Source: Azoarcus sp. TTM-91 (GTDB taxonomy: Bacteria; Pseudomonadota; Gammaproteobacteria; Burkholderiales; Rhodocyclaceae). Taken from it: a stretch of DNA of 63,533 nucleotides. Under the pieces are notes generated by a model. The model did not search any database and had not been told where the DNA came from. It saw only the letters and a list, made by a program, of their open reading frames with translations. Numbering within the stretch: position 1 is the stretch's first letter; the number at the start of each line of letters is the position of its first letter. This document shows, piece after piece, positions 1 to 7,738 of this stretch. The DNA is taken from positions 1 to 63,533 of the forward strand of contig NZ_WUEI01000018.1 of NCBI RefSeq assembly GCF_012911025.1, in the 5' to 3' direction. The position numbers and the translations under genes are program-made.

Positions 1-313
1 CCCCCAGGCTGCGCGTCAGCGCGAGGGTGAGCATCTCCGCCGGCTGGGCTACCCAGCGGCTGTCAGCATAGCTGCGCCGCTGCAAGCCCTGCTCGCCGTC
101 CAGGCGGTACTGCATGGCCGCGCTGCGCAGCCAGGCGGGCGCGCTGACCTGGACGGCGAGCAGGCCCTCTAGCGGCATCCCAGGCTGCGCCTTGTCCGGC
201 GGCGGCAGGTCGTACAGCGCGGGAGTACGCGGGACAGGCACGATGGAGTTGCAAGCGGTCAGCGTAATCGCACCAAATAACAAGGAAAGACGGAACAGGG
301 ATGAAAGGCGCAT
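1..313 (-). CDS. ABC-type transport auxiliary lipoprotein (PqiC/ABC_trans_aux type), partial
   Basis: Only the N-terminal 104 codons lie in the window; the gene runs off the left edge. The ATG at 313 is followed by a basic start, a hydrophobic core and a lipobox Leu-Thr-Ala-Cys at residues 18-21, so the mature protein should be lipidated at Cys21. After it comes a Pro-rich stretch with Tyr-Asp-Leu-Pro, then a segment reading Ala-Pro-Ala-Trp-Leu, as in lipoproteins that accompany MCE transporters. It lies 13 bases downstream of the MlaD-like gene on the same strand and is the fourth gene of that operon. Family assignment rests on context plus the lipobox, since most of the domain is missing. 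Confidence 0.75.
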   Translation of the reverse strand, partial: MRLSSLFRLSLLFGAITLTACNSIVPVPRTPALYDLPPPDKAQPGMPLEGLLAVQVSAPAWLRSAAMQYRLDGEQGLQRRSYADSRWVAQPAEMLTLALTRSLG

Positions 314-326
314 GGCGACGGTCAGC

Positions 327-1271
327 TCAAGGGGCCGGACGGGAATATCCCGGCTCGCCCGGGCCTGGCACCCGCTCTCCACGGCCGGTGATGAGAATCT
401 GCGGGCTGCCTTCGATCTGATCGATCAGGATGCCGAGACGCTGGGTGGTGGCGGTGAGTTCCTTCAACAGCAAGGTGACTTGCGGCAGAGTTTCTCCGGC
501 CAGGTTGTCACCGGTGCGGCCCACCGTCTGCTCAACCTGCTCCGCAGTCTGCGCCAACCGCCCCATCAGGCTGCGCAGTTCGATCAGCGTAGGTTCAGCC
601 TGGCGGCTGGCGCGCTCCACGTTCGCCAGGGTGCTTGAAAGCCGCTCCACATTGGCGGGGCTCAGAATCTCGCGTACCGCGTCCAGCGTTTGCGGCAGCT
701 GGGAAAATGTCCTGTCCATACCCGCGGAGGCGGACTCCACCCGGGCAAGCGTGTTGCGCAGCCGCCGCACGCCCTCTTCGTCCAGCACAGCGCTCAACTG
801 GTCGGCGATGGTCTTGAAGCGCTGCGCGATGGCCAGCGCGGTATCGGTAATCTGTTCCACAGTGCCCGCCTCCAGCGGCAGGCGTGGCAACTCGCCGGCG
901 GAAGCGCGCAGCGGCGTCGGATCGCTGCCGTGATCCTCCAGCTGGATATAGGCCAGGCCGGTGAGCCCTTGGGTGGCGAGACGGGCGCGGGTGCCCTGCG
1001 TCAGCGGAATCTCGTCCCGGATACGGATGCGGACGAGGATGTTGCGGCTGTCCTGGGGGTCCAGCCGGATTTCAGCCACGTTACCAGCGGGAATGCCACG
1101 GAAACGCACCCGCGCCTGGTGGTTCAGTCCATTGACTGAGCCCTGGGACACCAGCAGGTATTCGTGCATGCGCTCCCGATGGCCGGAGAACCACCACAGG
1201 GCCAGTATCAGCGCAGCGCCCATCACCAACACGAAACAGCCGGCGGCAAGAGCGTGGGAACGATTCTCCAT
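327..1271 (-). CDS. MlaD/MCE-domain membrane-anchored lipid-binding protein
   Basis: This 314-residue protein has one N-terminal membrane segment (about residues 8-28), an MCE domain at about 38-120 and a long, probably helical C-terminal part. MCE proteins form hexameric rings that carry phospholipids through the periplasm for an ABC transporter. I chose the ATG at 1271, one base after the stop of the ATPase gene, because GGGGAGGG lies just upstream; an in-frame start at 1286 would sit inside the ATPase gene. The order permease-ATPase-MCE-lipoprotein supports a complete importer or exporter of lipids. The substrate is not deducible from sequence. Confidence 0.88.
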   Translation of the reverse strand: MENRSHALAAGCFVLVMGAALILALWWFSGHRERMHEYLLVSQGSVNGLNHQARVRFRGIPAGNVAEIRLDPQDSRNILVRIRIRDEIPLTQGTRARLATQGLTGLAYIQLEDHGSDPTPLRASAGELPRLPLEAGTVEQITDTALAIAQRFKTIADQLSAVLDEEGVRRLRNTLARVESASAGMDRTFSQLPQTLDAVREILSPANVERLSSTLANVERASRQAEPTLIELRSLMGRLAQTAEQVEQTVGRTGDNLAGETLPQVTLLLKELTATTQRLGILIDQIEGSPQILITGRGERVPGPGEPGYSRPAP

Positions 1272-1272
1272 C

Positions 1273-2046
1273 TCAACCCTCCCCATCAGCTGACATGACG
1301 GCCCGCCGGCGTTGGCCGTGGAAGAAGCGTTGGACGAAGGGGTGGTCCAGGGCCAAGGTTCGCTCCAGGGTGTCGTGGCTGACGATGCGCTTGTCCGCCA
1401 GGATGGCGACGCGGCTCGCCAGAGCGGCCAGGGTGTCTAGGTCGTGGGTGATGAGGATCACCGTCAGATGGAGTTGCCGGTGCAGAGTTCGGATCAGCTC
1501 GATGAAGGCCGCACTGCGGTCCGGGTCCAAGCCGGCGGTGGGTTCGTCCAGCAGCAGCAACTCGGGCTCCAGCGCCAGCGCCCGGGCGAGCGCGGCGCGC
1601 TTGACCATGCCGCCGGAGAGCTCTGCCGGCATCAGCGCCGCATGGGTGGGTTCCATTTCCACCATGGAGAGCTTCAGGCGTACCAGCGCGGCGATCTCCT
1701 CCTCGCTCGCCACGCCCTGCTCGCGCAAGGGAAAAGCAATGTTCTCGCCGACGTTGAAAGCCGAAAACAAGGCGCCATGCTGGAACAGCACACCGAAGCG
1801 CCTGCGACGGGCCATGCGCTCCGCCAGCTGGCCGGCGTGCAGCGCCTCGCCGAAGAGGCGGATGCTGCCGGCCTCCGGGCGGGTCAGGCCGATGATGTGG
1901 CGCATCAGCGTGGTCTTGCCGCTGCCCGAACCACCGACCAAGGCGACGATTTCCCCGGCCGGCACGACGAGATCGACGCCATCGTGTATCAGCTGATCCC
2001 GGAAACGGGTGCGTACCCCCTGCAACTCGATTACCGACGCGCTCAC
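1273..2046 (-). CDS. ABC transporter ATP-binding protein, MlaF type
   Basis: A 257-residue cytoplasmic ATPase energising the MCE transporter. It shows Walker A (GGSGSGKTT, residues 38-46), the signature Leu-Ser-Gly-Gly-Met, and Walker B ending LLLLDEP followed by Thr-Ala-Gly-Leu-Asp. The Met at the end of the signature is usual for Mla-type ATPases. I take the GTG at 2046 as start: it overlaps the permease stop as GTGA, and the first residues (SASVIELQG) are the normal N-terminus of the fold. The frame is open further upstream, but that part is antisense-like sequence inside the permease gene. Confidence 0.92.
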   Translation of the reverse strand: MSASVIELQGVRTRFRDQLIHDGVDLVVPAGEIVALVGGSGSGKTTLMRHIIGLTRPEAGSIRLFGEALHAGQLAERMARRRRFGVLFQHGALFSAFNVGENIAFPLREQGVASEEEIAALVRLKLSMVEMEPTHAALMPAELSGGMVKRAALARALALEPELLLLDEPTAGLDPDRSAAFIELIRTLHRQLHLTVILITHDLDTLAALASRVAILADKRIVSHDTLERTLALDHPFVQRFFHGQRRRAVMSADGEG

Positions 2047-3158
2047 GCCACCACTCCCACCGTGCGGGTGGCGATGGCGAAAGCGGCGTCGGCGAGGATG
2101 ACGATGGTGATGGCCGACACCACCGAGGCGGTGGTGCTCGCCGACAGGCTCTCGGTATTCGGCTGCACCCGCAGGCCGAAATGGCAGGCCACCAGGGCGA
2201 TCAGTAGACCAAACACGGCGCCCTTCAGCAGGCCGATATAAAGGTTCGCGATGGGTACGACCCGCGGCAAGGTCTCCAGGAAAAAAGACGGTGCCAGGCC
2301 CAGTTCCACCCAGGCGGACACCGCCCCGCCCAGCAGCGCCACCGCCGAGGTCCACAACACCAGCAGCGGCATGGCCAGCATCAGCGCGAAGACCTTGGGC
2401 AACACCAGCCGCTGGCTGCGGGAGACGCCCATTGCCGCCAGTGCATCGATTTCCTCGGTGACCCGCATCACACCTAACTGCGCGGTCATCGCCGAGCCCG
2501 AGCGGCCAGCCACCAGCACCGACACCAGGACCGGCCCCAACTCCCGGATGATCCCAAGGCCGAGGATGTTGATGATGAAAATGTCCGCCCCGAAGGTCTT
2601 CAGTTGCAGGGAGGAGAGATAGGACAGCACCACCCCGATCAGGAAGCCCACCATCGCCGCCACCGGCATGGCCTTCACGCCGACCTTGTAGACACCGGCC
2701 GACACCTCCGCCAGCGGAAACTGACGCGGATTGCGCAGCAGGTGGATGCAGTCGAGGAACAGTTGCCCGAGCAGGGCAATGAAATGCAGCGCGTGATCGA
2801 CGAAACCGAGCAATGCATCACCGAGGGCGACAACTGCCGCACGAGGGCCGAAAGGTGCCGTTCTCGGCAAGGCGTCCGCCGGTATCGTGGCGGCCCGTTC
2901 GATGATGCGACGATGTTGCTGCTGGAGAGAGACCTTCGCCGGCCAGCGCTCACCCCAGGCACGCCAGATCAGGATTGCGCCGAAGCTGTCCAGGCGGACG
3001 ATGGCCCCAAGATCCCATTCGGTGCTCGCAGAGGCCTGCGCCAGCGTGCGGCGTATCCCACCGATGTCCTGCCCCAGGCTGTTCAGCGACCAATCCCCCG
3101 CCAGTTCCAGCCGCGCGCCCGCTGCTCGGATGCTGGCGGCAGCAATGCGCGGCGCCAT
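2043..3158 (-). CDS. MlaE-family ABC permease with N-terminal STAS-like domain
   Basis: 371 residues. Residues about 10-95 look like a STAS-type domain (an Asp-Ser-Phe-Gly turn within a small alpha/beta fold), and about 110-371 are the MlaE permease with five or so membrane segments. The permease shows the conserved Arg-Glu-Leu-Gly-Pro, the Gly-Arg-Ser-Gly-Ser run and the Thr-Glu-Glu-Ile-Asp-Ala-Leu motif that contacts the ATPase. In E. coli the STAS partner (MlaB) is a separate protein, so this is a natural fusion known in other Proteobacteria. It starts 17 bases after the ppx stop, so ppx may head the operon. Confidence 0.9.
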   Translation of the reverse strand: MAPRIAAASIRAAGARLELAGDWSLNSLGQDIGGIRRTLAQASASTEWDLGAIVRLDSFGAILIWRAWGERWPAKVSLQQQHRRIIERAATIPADALPRTAPFGPRAAVVALGDALLGFVDHALHFIALLGQLFLDCIHLLRNPRQFPLAEVSAGVYKVGVKAMPVAAMVGFLIGVVLSYLSSLQLKTFGADIFIINILGLGIIRELGPVLVSVLVAGRSGSAMTAQLGVMRVTEEIDALAAMGVSRSQRLVLPKVFALMLAMPLLVLWTSAVALLGGAVSAWVELGLAPSFFLETLPRVVPIANLYIGLLKGAVFGLLIALVACHFGLRVQPNTESLSASTTASVVSAITIVILADAAFAIATRTVGVVA

Positions 3159-3175
3159 GGGCAGTACGGGTCAGC

Positions 3176-4678
3176 TCAAGCGGCCGCAGCCGGCCGGACG
3201 GCGGCCGAACGGATGAACAGCCCGCGGCCCACCGACAGCCACTGGCGCTGCTCCTCCTCCAGCGCGGCGGCGGTGAGCGGCAGCTTCTGCAGCCATCCCG
3301 CGGCAGTGTTCACCGAGAAACCACGGCCTTCCCGTGCAATCTTCACCGGCGGCAACCCGCGCTTGTCCCTCGCGCGGTGGATCACCACCGCCAGCCGCAG
3401 GCAAGCGATCAGCAACCAGTCGGAACTGCCAGGATCGATAGCGGCAACCCGCTCCAGCTTGCCGCGGTGGGCGAGCACGATGCGCGCCAAGCGGCCCTGG
3501 TCCATGCGGGAGAAGCCAGGCATGTCTGCATTTGCCAGGATGTAGGCGCTGTGCTTGTGATAACTGGAGTGCGCCACCGAGATGCCGATCTCGTGCAGCA
3601 GCGCAGCCCAGCGCAGAAAGCGCCGGTCGGGGTGATCCGGCTCGGCGGCCTCCGGGGCCAGTTGCTCGAGGAAATAGCAAGCAGTGTCCGCCACCTGCTC
3701 CGCCTGCCGCATGTCCACCCGGTAGCGGGAGGTGAAAGCGTTGACGGTGGCGTCCCGCAGATCGGCATGGTGGTAGCGGCCCAGCAGGTCGTAGAGCACG
3801 CCCAGGCGTAGCGCGCCCTCGGAGAACACCATGCGGTCCAGTCCGAACTCCTTGAACACCGCACTCATGATCGCCAGGCCGCCGAGCAGCACCGGCAGGC
3901 GGTCGCCCTTCAAGCCGCTCAGTTCCAGGGCGTGGATGTTGCCGGCGCGCAGCAGCAGGGTCTTGAGCTTCTCCAGGCCGTCGCGGGTGATGCCGCCGTT
4001 GGAAAGGCCGTTCTGCTCCAGGATCTCCGCCAGCGCCTTTGCCGATCCGCTGGAGCCGACCGCCAATTCCCAGCCGACCTCCCGGTAGGCATGAGCGATG
4101 GCTTGCAGCTCGCGGCGGGCAGCCAGCTCAGCCTCCTTCATGCCGCGCTTCTCCACCCGGCCGTCGGGGAAGTAACTCAGGCTGTAACCCACGCAGCCCA
4201 TGTACAGCGACTCCAGCATCAGCGGCTCGAAACTCTTGCCGATGATGAACTCGGTGGAACCGCCCCCGATGTCCACCACCAGTTGCTGGCGGTGCGGGTC
4301 AGGCAGGGTGTGAGCCACGCCGACATAGATCAGCCGCGCTTCTTCCCGGCCGGCAATGACCTCGATAGGAAAACCCAGCGCTGCCTCGGCCCGGACGAGG
4401 AAATCCGGCGCGTTCTTTGCCACCCGCAGGGTATTCGTCGCCACTGCCCGCACCGCGCCGGCGGAGAAGCCGGCCAGGCGCTCATGGAAGCGCTGCAGGG
4501 CGGCAACGCCCCGCTGCTGGGCGGCCATGTCCAGCCACTTCTCGGGCGAAAGACCGGCTGCAAGCCGCACCGGCTCCTTCAGACCATCCAGCGGATAGAT
4601 CTGGTTATTGACGATACGCCCCACCTGAAGCCGGAAGCTGTTTGAACCCAGATCGATGGCAGCGATCAATTCTTGCAT
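3176..4678 (-). CDS. ppx: exopolyphosphatase (Ppx/GppA family)
   Basis: 500 residues, the usual length of the long Ppx type. The N-terminus carries the actin-like phosphate-binding motif (AAIDLGSNSFRL, about residues 6-17), followed by Asp-Ile-Gly-Gly-Gly-Ser-Thr-Glu in the middle and a C-terminal HD-like helical domain with a Leu-Leu-His-Glu-Ile-Gly motif. Ppx removes phosphate from the ends of polyphosphate; GppA members also hydrolyse pppGpp, and the two are hard to separate by sequence. The gene is divergent from ppk, a common arrangement that favours the polyphosphatase role. The start at 4678 puts the motif at the expected distance from the N-terminus. Confidence 0.93.
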   Translation of the reverse strand: MQELIAAIDLGSNSFRLQVGRIVNNQIYPLDGLKEPVRLAAGLSPEKWLDMAAQQRGVAALQRFHERLAGFSAGAVRAVATNTLRVAKNAPDFLVRAEAALGFPIEVIAGREEARLIYVGVAHTLPDPHRQQLVVDIGGGSTEFIIGKSFEPLMLESLYMGCVGYSLSYFPDGRVEKRGMKEAELAARRELQAIAHAYREVGWELAVGSSGSAKALAEILEQNGLSNGGITRDGLEKLKTLLLRAGNIHALELSGLKGDRLPVLLGGLAIMSAVFKEFGLDRMVFSEGALRLGVLYDLLGRYHHADLRDATVNAFTSRYRVDMRQAEQVADTACYFLEQLAPEAAEPDHPDRRFLRWAALLHEIGISVAHSSYHKHSAYILANADMPGFSRMDQGRLARIVLAHRGKLERVAAIDPGSSDWLLIACLRLAVVIHRARDKRGLPPVKIAREGRGFSVNTAAGWLQKLPLTAAALEEEQRQWLSVGRGLFIRSAAVRPAAAA

Positions 4679-4766
4679 CGTGTCGGACTATGGCTTGCGA
4701 TGTTCGCAGGAGCGCCGATTCTAGCACTGCGACCGGCCCCGCCAGCCGGCTTTCCAGGCGGAGCTG

Positions 4767-4800
4767 CCGTCATCTAAATGCAAAGGAAATGTCACATAAT
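4767..4800 (+). promoter_or_regulatory. Pho-box-like direct repeats and -10 element upstream of ppk
   Basis: Two heptamers, CCGTCAT at 4767-4773 and ATGTCAC at 4789-4795, resemble the PhoB half-site CTGTCAT and lie exactly 22 bases apart, two PhoB repeat units. The unit between them is poor (3 of 7). AT-rich tetramers follow the two good units. CATAAT at 4795-4800 could be the -10, with no recognisable -35, as is usual for PhoB-activated promoters. ppk is a known Pho-regulon member in other bacteria. Confidence 0.45.
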
Positions 4801-4830
4801 CGGCAGTGATTTTCCCGTCCCGGACGCCTC

Positions 4831-6912
4831 ATGAACAGACCGCTCAACCTCAAGCGTTTTCCGACAGAGCATTTCATCAATCGCGAACTTTCCCTGCTGC
4901 AATTCCAACGCAGGGTGCTGGCCCAGGCAGCCGACAAAGGCGTCCCCCTGCTCGAGCGCCTGCGCTTCCTCTGCATCGTCTCCAGCAACCTGGACGAGTT
5001 CTTCGAGATCCGCGTTTCCGGCATCAAGGAACAGATCCGCCTGCTGAGCGGCGCCTCCGGCAATGACGGCCTCTCCCCTGCCGATCTGCTCGCCCGGCTG
5101 AGTACCGAGGTGCACAAGCTGATCGCTGAACAGTACTCGCTGCTGAACGACGACATCCTCCCCGCGCTTCAGGCCGAAGGCGTGGTGTTCTTGCGTCGCC
5201 GGCAGTGGAGCGATGCGCAGCGTGCCTGGATCGCCGACTACTTCCAGCGCGAAGTGATGCCGGTGCTGACGCCTATCGGCCTGGACCCGGCGCACCCTTT
5301 CCCTCGCGTGCTCAACAAAAGCCTGAATTTCGCCGTCGAACTGGAGGGCCGCGATGCCTTCGGCCGCGACTCCGGGGCGGCCATCGTGCAGGCGCCGCGT
5401 GCCCTGCCCCGCGTCATCCGCCTGCCGTCCGACATCTGCGAAGCGGAATACACCTTCGTCTTCCTGTCCTCGGTCCTGCACGACCAGGTCGGCGCCCTGT
5501 TCAGCGGCATGAACGTACTCGGCTGCTACCAGTTCCGTGTCACTCGCAATTCCGACCTCTTCGTCGACGAGGAAGAAGTGAAAGACTTGCGCGCCACGCT
5601 GAAGGGCGAGTTGCAACAGCGCCATTACGGCGACGCGGTGCGCCTGGAGGTGGCCGACAACTGCTCCGAGGAAATGGCTGATTTCCTGCTGCAGCATTTC
5701 CGCCTCGGCCGCGACGATCTCTATCGCACCCCGGGCATCGTCAACCTGGTACGGCTGATGCAAGTACCCGACTGGGTAGACAGGCCGGACCTGAAGTACC
5801 CACCCTTCCTTCCCGGCCTGCCGCGTGCGCTGGACAAGCGCCGCGAAATCTTCGCGGCCATCCGCAGCCAGGACATCCTGCTGCACCACCCCTTCCAGAG
5901 CTTCGCGCCGGTGATCGACCTGCTGCGCGCGGCAGCCGACGATCCGCAGGTGGTCGCCATCAAGATGACGGTCTACCGCACCGGGACGGACTCCGTGCTG
6001 ATGGAGCACCTGGTGCGCGCGGCGCAGAAGGGCAAGGAAGTCACCGTCGTGCTGGAACTGATGGCGCGCTTCGACGAGGAAGCGAACATCTCCTGGGCAA
6101 ACCGCCTTGAGGAGGTGGGGGTGCACGTCGTCTATGGCGTGTTCGGCTACAAGACCCACGCCAAGCTGCTAATGCTGGTACGCCGCGAGGAGAGCGGCCT
6201 GCGCCGCTATGTGCACCTGGGCACCGGCAACTACCATCCGCGCACCACCCGCTTCTACACTGATTTCGGCCTGCTGACCTGCAACGAAGACATCGGCGAG
6301 GACGTCGCCGAGCTGTTCAAGCAGCTCACCGGCCTGGGCAAGGCGTCGGCGCTGCGTCACCTGTGGCAAGCACCCTTCTCGCTGCAGCCCAATGTGGTGG
6401 CTGCCATCCAGCGGGAAACGGAAATCGCCGCCGCCGGCCGCAAGGGCCGCATCATCGCCAAGATGAACGCGCTGCTTGAGCCAGAGACGATAGAGGCGCT
6501 GTATGCCGCCTCCCAGGCCGGGGTGGAGATCGACCTCATCGTCCGCGGCCCCTGCGCGCTGCGCCCTGGCGTGCCGGGCCTGTCCGAGAACATCCGGGTG
6601 CGGTCGGTGATCGGCCGCTTCCTGGAACATCACCGCATCTTCCACTTCCACGCGGACGGCGAAGACGTGATCTATCTCTCCAGCGCCGATTGGATGGACC
6701 GCAACTTCTTCCGCCGCATCGAGATCGCCTTCCCGGTACTCGATCCCCGCCTGAAGCGGCGGGTGATGAAGGAAGGCCTGCGCCCCTACCTGGGCGACAA
6801 TTGCCAGGCCTGGGAGATGCAGCCGGACGGCAGTTACCGCCGAAAGACGCCGCGCGGTACGCGCCGCGCCGCGCAGATCATCCTGCTCGCGGAGCTGTCG
6901 GCAGCCAGCTGA
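4831..6912 (+). CDS. ppk1: polyphosphate kinase 1
   Basis: 693 residues, full length for PPK1. It reversibly makes polyphosphate from ATP at the membrane. The N-terminal domain begins with the typical Phe-Ile-Asn-Arg-Glu-Leu-Ser-Leu-Leu-Gln-Phe run (residues about 15-25). The two catalytic histidine regions are present: His443 in Lys-Thr-His-Ala-Lys, the presumed phosphorylated residue, and His600 in Leu-Glu-His-His-Arg-Ile. The Tyr-His-Pro motif in HLGTGNYHP lies shortly after the first. It is divergent from ppx, preceded by a Pho-box-like element, and followed by a strong hairpin terminator. Confidence 0.96.
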   Translation: MNRPLNLKRFPTEHFINRELSLLQFQRRVLAQAADKGVPLLERLRFLCIVSSNLDEFFEIRVSGIKEQIRLLSGASGNDGLSPADLLARLSTEVHKLIAEQYSLLNDDILPALQAEGVVFLRRRQWSDAQRAWIADYFQREVMPVLTPIGLDPAHPFPRVLNKSLNFAVELEGRDAFGRDSGAAIVQAPRALPRVIRLPSDICEAEYTFVFLSSVLHDQVGALFSGMNVLGCYQFRVTRNSDLFVDEEEVKDLRATLKGELQQRHYGDAVRLEVADNCSEEMADFLLQHFRLGRDDLYRTPGIVNLVRLMQVPDWVDRPDLKYPPFLPGLPRALDKRREIFAAIRSQDILLHHPFQSFAPVIDLLRAAADDPQVVAIKMTVYRTGTDSVLMEHLVRAAQKGKEVTVVLELMARFDEEANISWANRLEEVGVHVVYGVFGYKTHAKLLMLVRREESGLRRYVHLGTGNYHPRTTRFYTDFGLLTCNEDIGEDVAELFKQLTGLGKASALRHLWQAPFSLQPNVVAAIQRETEIAAAGRKGRIIAKMNALLEPETIEALYAASQAGVEIDLIVRGPCALRPGVPGLSENIRVRSVIGRFLEHHRIFHFHADGEDVIYLSSADWMDRNFFRRIEIAFPVLDPRLKRRVMKEGLRPYLGDNCQAWEMQPDGSYRRKTPRGTRRAAQIILLAELSAAS

Positions 6913-6935
6913 TTTCGCACACGCAGACAAGCAAA

Positions 6936-6961
6936 AAAGGGCGCACCACGGTGCGCCCTTT
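6936..6961. terminator. bidirectional Rho-independent terminator
   Basis: A perfect 12-base-pair stem (AAAGGGCGCACC, 6936-6947, pairing with 6950-6961) closes on a two-base AC spacer, so the real loop is a little larger. A T-rich tract follows on the plus strand and a run of six A precedes it, so it can end transcripts from both ppk and the facing PEP-CTERM gene. Confidence 0.85.
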
Positions 6962-6983
6962 CCTTTATGGCGGCCAGCCCGTA

Positions 6984-7568
6984 TTACTTGGCCTTGCGGC
7001 GAAATGCCACACCGGAGAGACCCGCGGCGGCCAGCAGCGCCAGCAGGGACGGTTCGGGCACATGGGTAGGATTGCCCGGCGCGGAAGCATCATCCACGCC
7101 GTCCAGCCAGACGCTCCAGAAGGTGCCCTTGCCTGTACCGTTGGCAGGCTGATCCCAGTCGCCGATGGCGACTGGCGTCTGCGAATCAAAGGTGAAGCCG
7201 TCGCTCAGCGAGTAACCCAGCGCCCAGTTGTTGTAGGTCGCGATAGTAAAGATGTAACTACCCGCCTCCAGGAAAGGAAGGGCGAAACCGGAGTCGAACC
7301 GGGTCTGGCCAGGGGCGATGCTGGCATCATCATCGTTCTCGTCTACACGGCTGCCGTCGGCCTTCCACAGCGCGGTGATCGGGTCGAAGTTCACACCGTC
7401 CAGGAAGGAGTCGGTCCATACCCGCACGTTGGTGGCGTCATTGTTCAGCGTGAACGACACCTGGATCACGTCATTGTGATTGGTGATGTTCCCGGTGAAG
7501 TTGAACAGAGCGGCTTGGCTAGGCGCGGCCACCGTCAGAAGGGCAGCGGCCAGGAGGGCGGTCTTCAT
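6984..7568 (-). CDS. PEP-CTERM sorted exported protein
   Basis: 194 residues. A signal peptide (MKTALLAAALLTVAAPSQA) begins at the ATG at 7568; the open frame to 7652 would place extra residues before it and run into the promoter. The body is an Asn/Asp-rich beta-type domain resembling the DVUA0089-like family. The C-terminus has the diagnostic Val-Pro-Glu-Pro, a hydrophobic segment and a basic Arg-Arg-Lys tail, the signal processed by exosortase EpsH in exopolysaccharide-making bacteria. No exosortase gene lies in the window. The upstream region has a sigma-54-type promoter and an inverted repeat, matching the PrsK/PrsR-RpoN control described for such genes. The protein's role is unknown. 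Confidence 0.88.
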   Translation of the reverse strand: MKTALLAAALLTVAAPSQAALFNFTGNITNHNDVIQVSFTLNNDATNVRVWTDSFLDGVNFDPITALWKADGSRVDENDDDASIAPGQTRFDSGFALPFLEAGSYIFTIATYNNWALGYSLSDGFTFDSQTPVAIGDWDQPANGTGKGTFWSVWLDGVDDASAPGNPTHVPEPSLLALLAAAGLSGVAFRRKAK

Positions 7569-7606
7569 TCTTATCTGGTCCAAGTTGATCAAAAAACCAC
7601 GAGCAT

Positions 7607-7624
7607 AAAGCAAGCCCCGGACCA
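7607..7624 (-). promoter_or_regulatory. sigma-54 (-24/-12) promoter of the PEP-CTERM gene
   Basis: Read on the minus strand the site is TGGTCC-GGGGC-TTGCTTT, with the GG and GC dinucleotides separated by exactly 10 bases as RpoN requires. The -24 half matches TGGCAC at 4 of 6 positions and the -12 half TTGC is perfect. Transcription would start near 7599, about 30 bases before the ATG at 7568. Confidence 0.65.
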
Positions 7625-7640
7625 GATTACCCAACTTGGT

Positions 7641-7664
7641 GTTGTATATCACTTTTTATACAAC
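7641..7664 (-). promoter_or_regulatory. inverted repeat, candidate enhancer site for an RpoN activator
   Basis: GTTGTAT (7664-7658) and ATACAAC (7647-7641) are perfect inverted repeats separated by 10 AT-rich bases. The centre is about 30 bases upstream of the -24 element. The placement and dyad symmetry suit an activator such as PrsR, though activator sites are often farther upstream. Confidence 0.5.
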
Positions 7665-7738
7665 TCACCGGATATTCAAAGAGCGGAATGTAAAAAAAGC
7701 CGACAGCCTTGAGCAGTCAAAAGGAATAGCGCATGCGC

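Noticed and set aside
1273..2355. Extended 360-codon start for the MlaF-type ATPase
   Set aside because: The first 103 codons lie inside the permease gene and lack ABC features; the GTG at 2046 with a GTGA overlap fits the family N-terminus.
7580..7639. Interleaved inverted repeats around the PEP-CTERM promoter as an RNA switch
   Set aside because: The upstream copies lie before the predicted transcription start, so they cannot pair in the transcript; any role would be as DNA sites.
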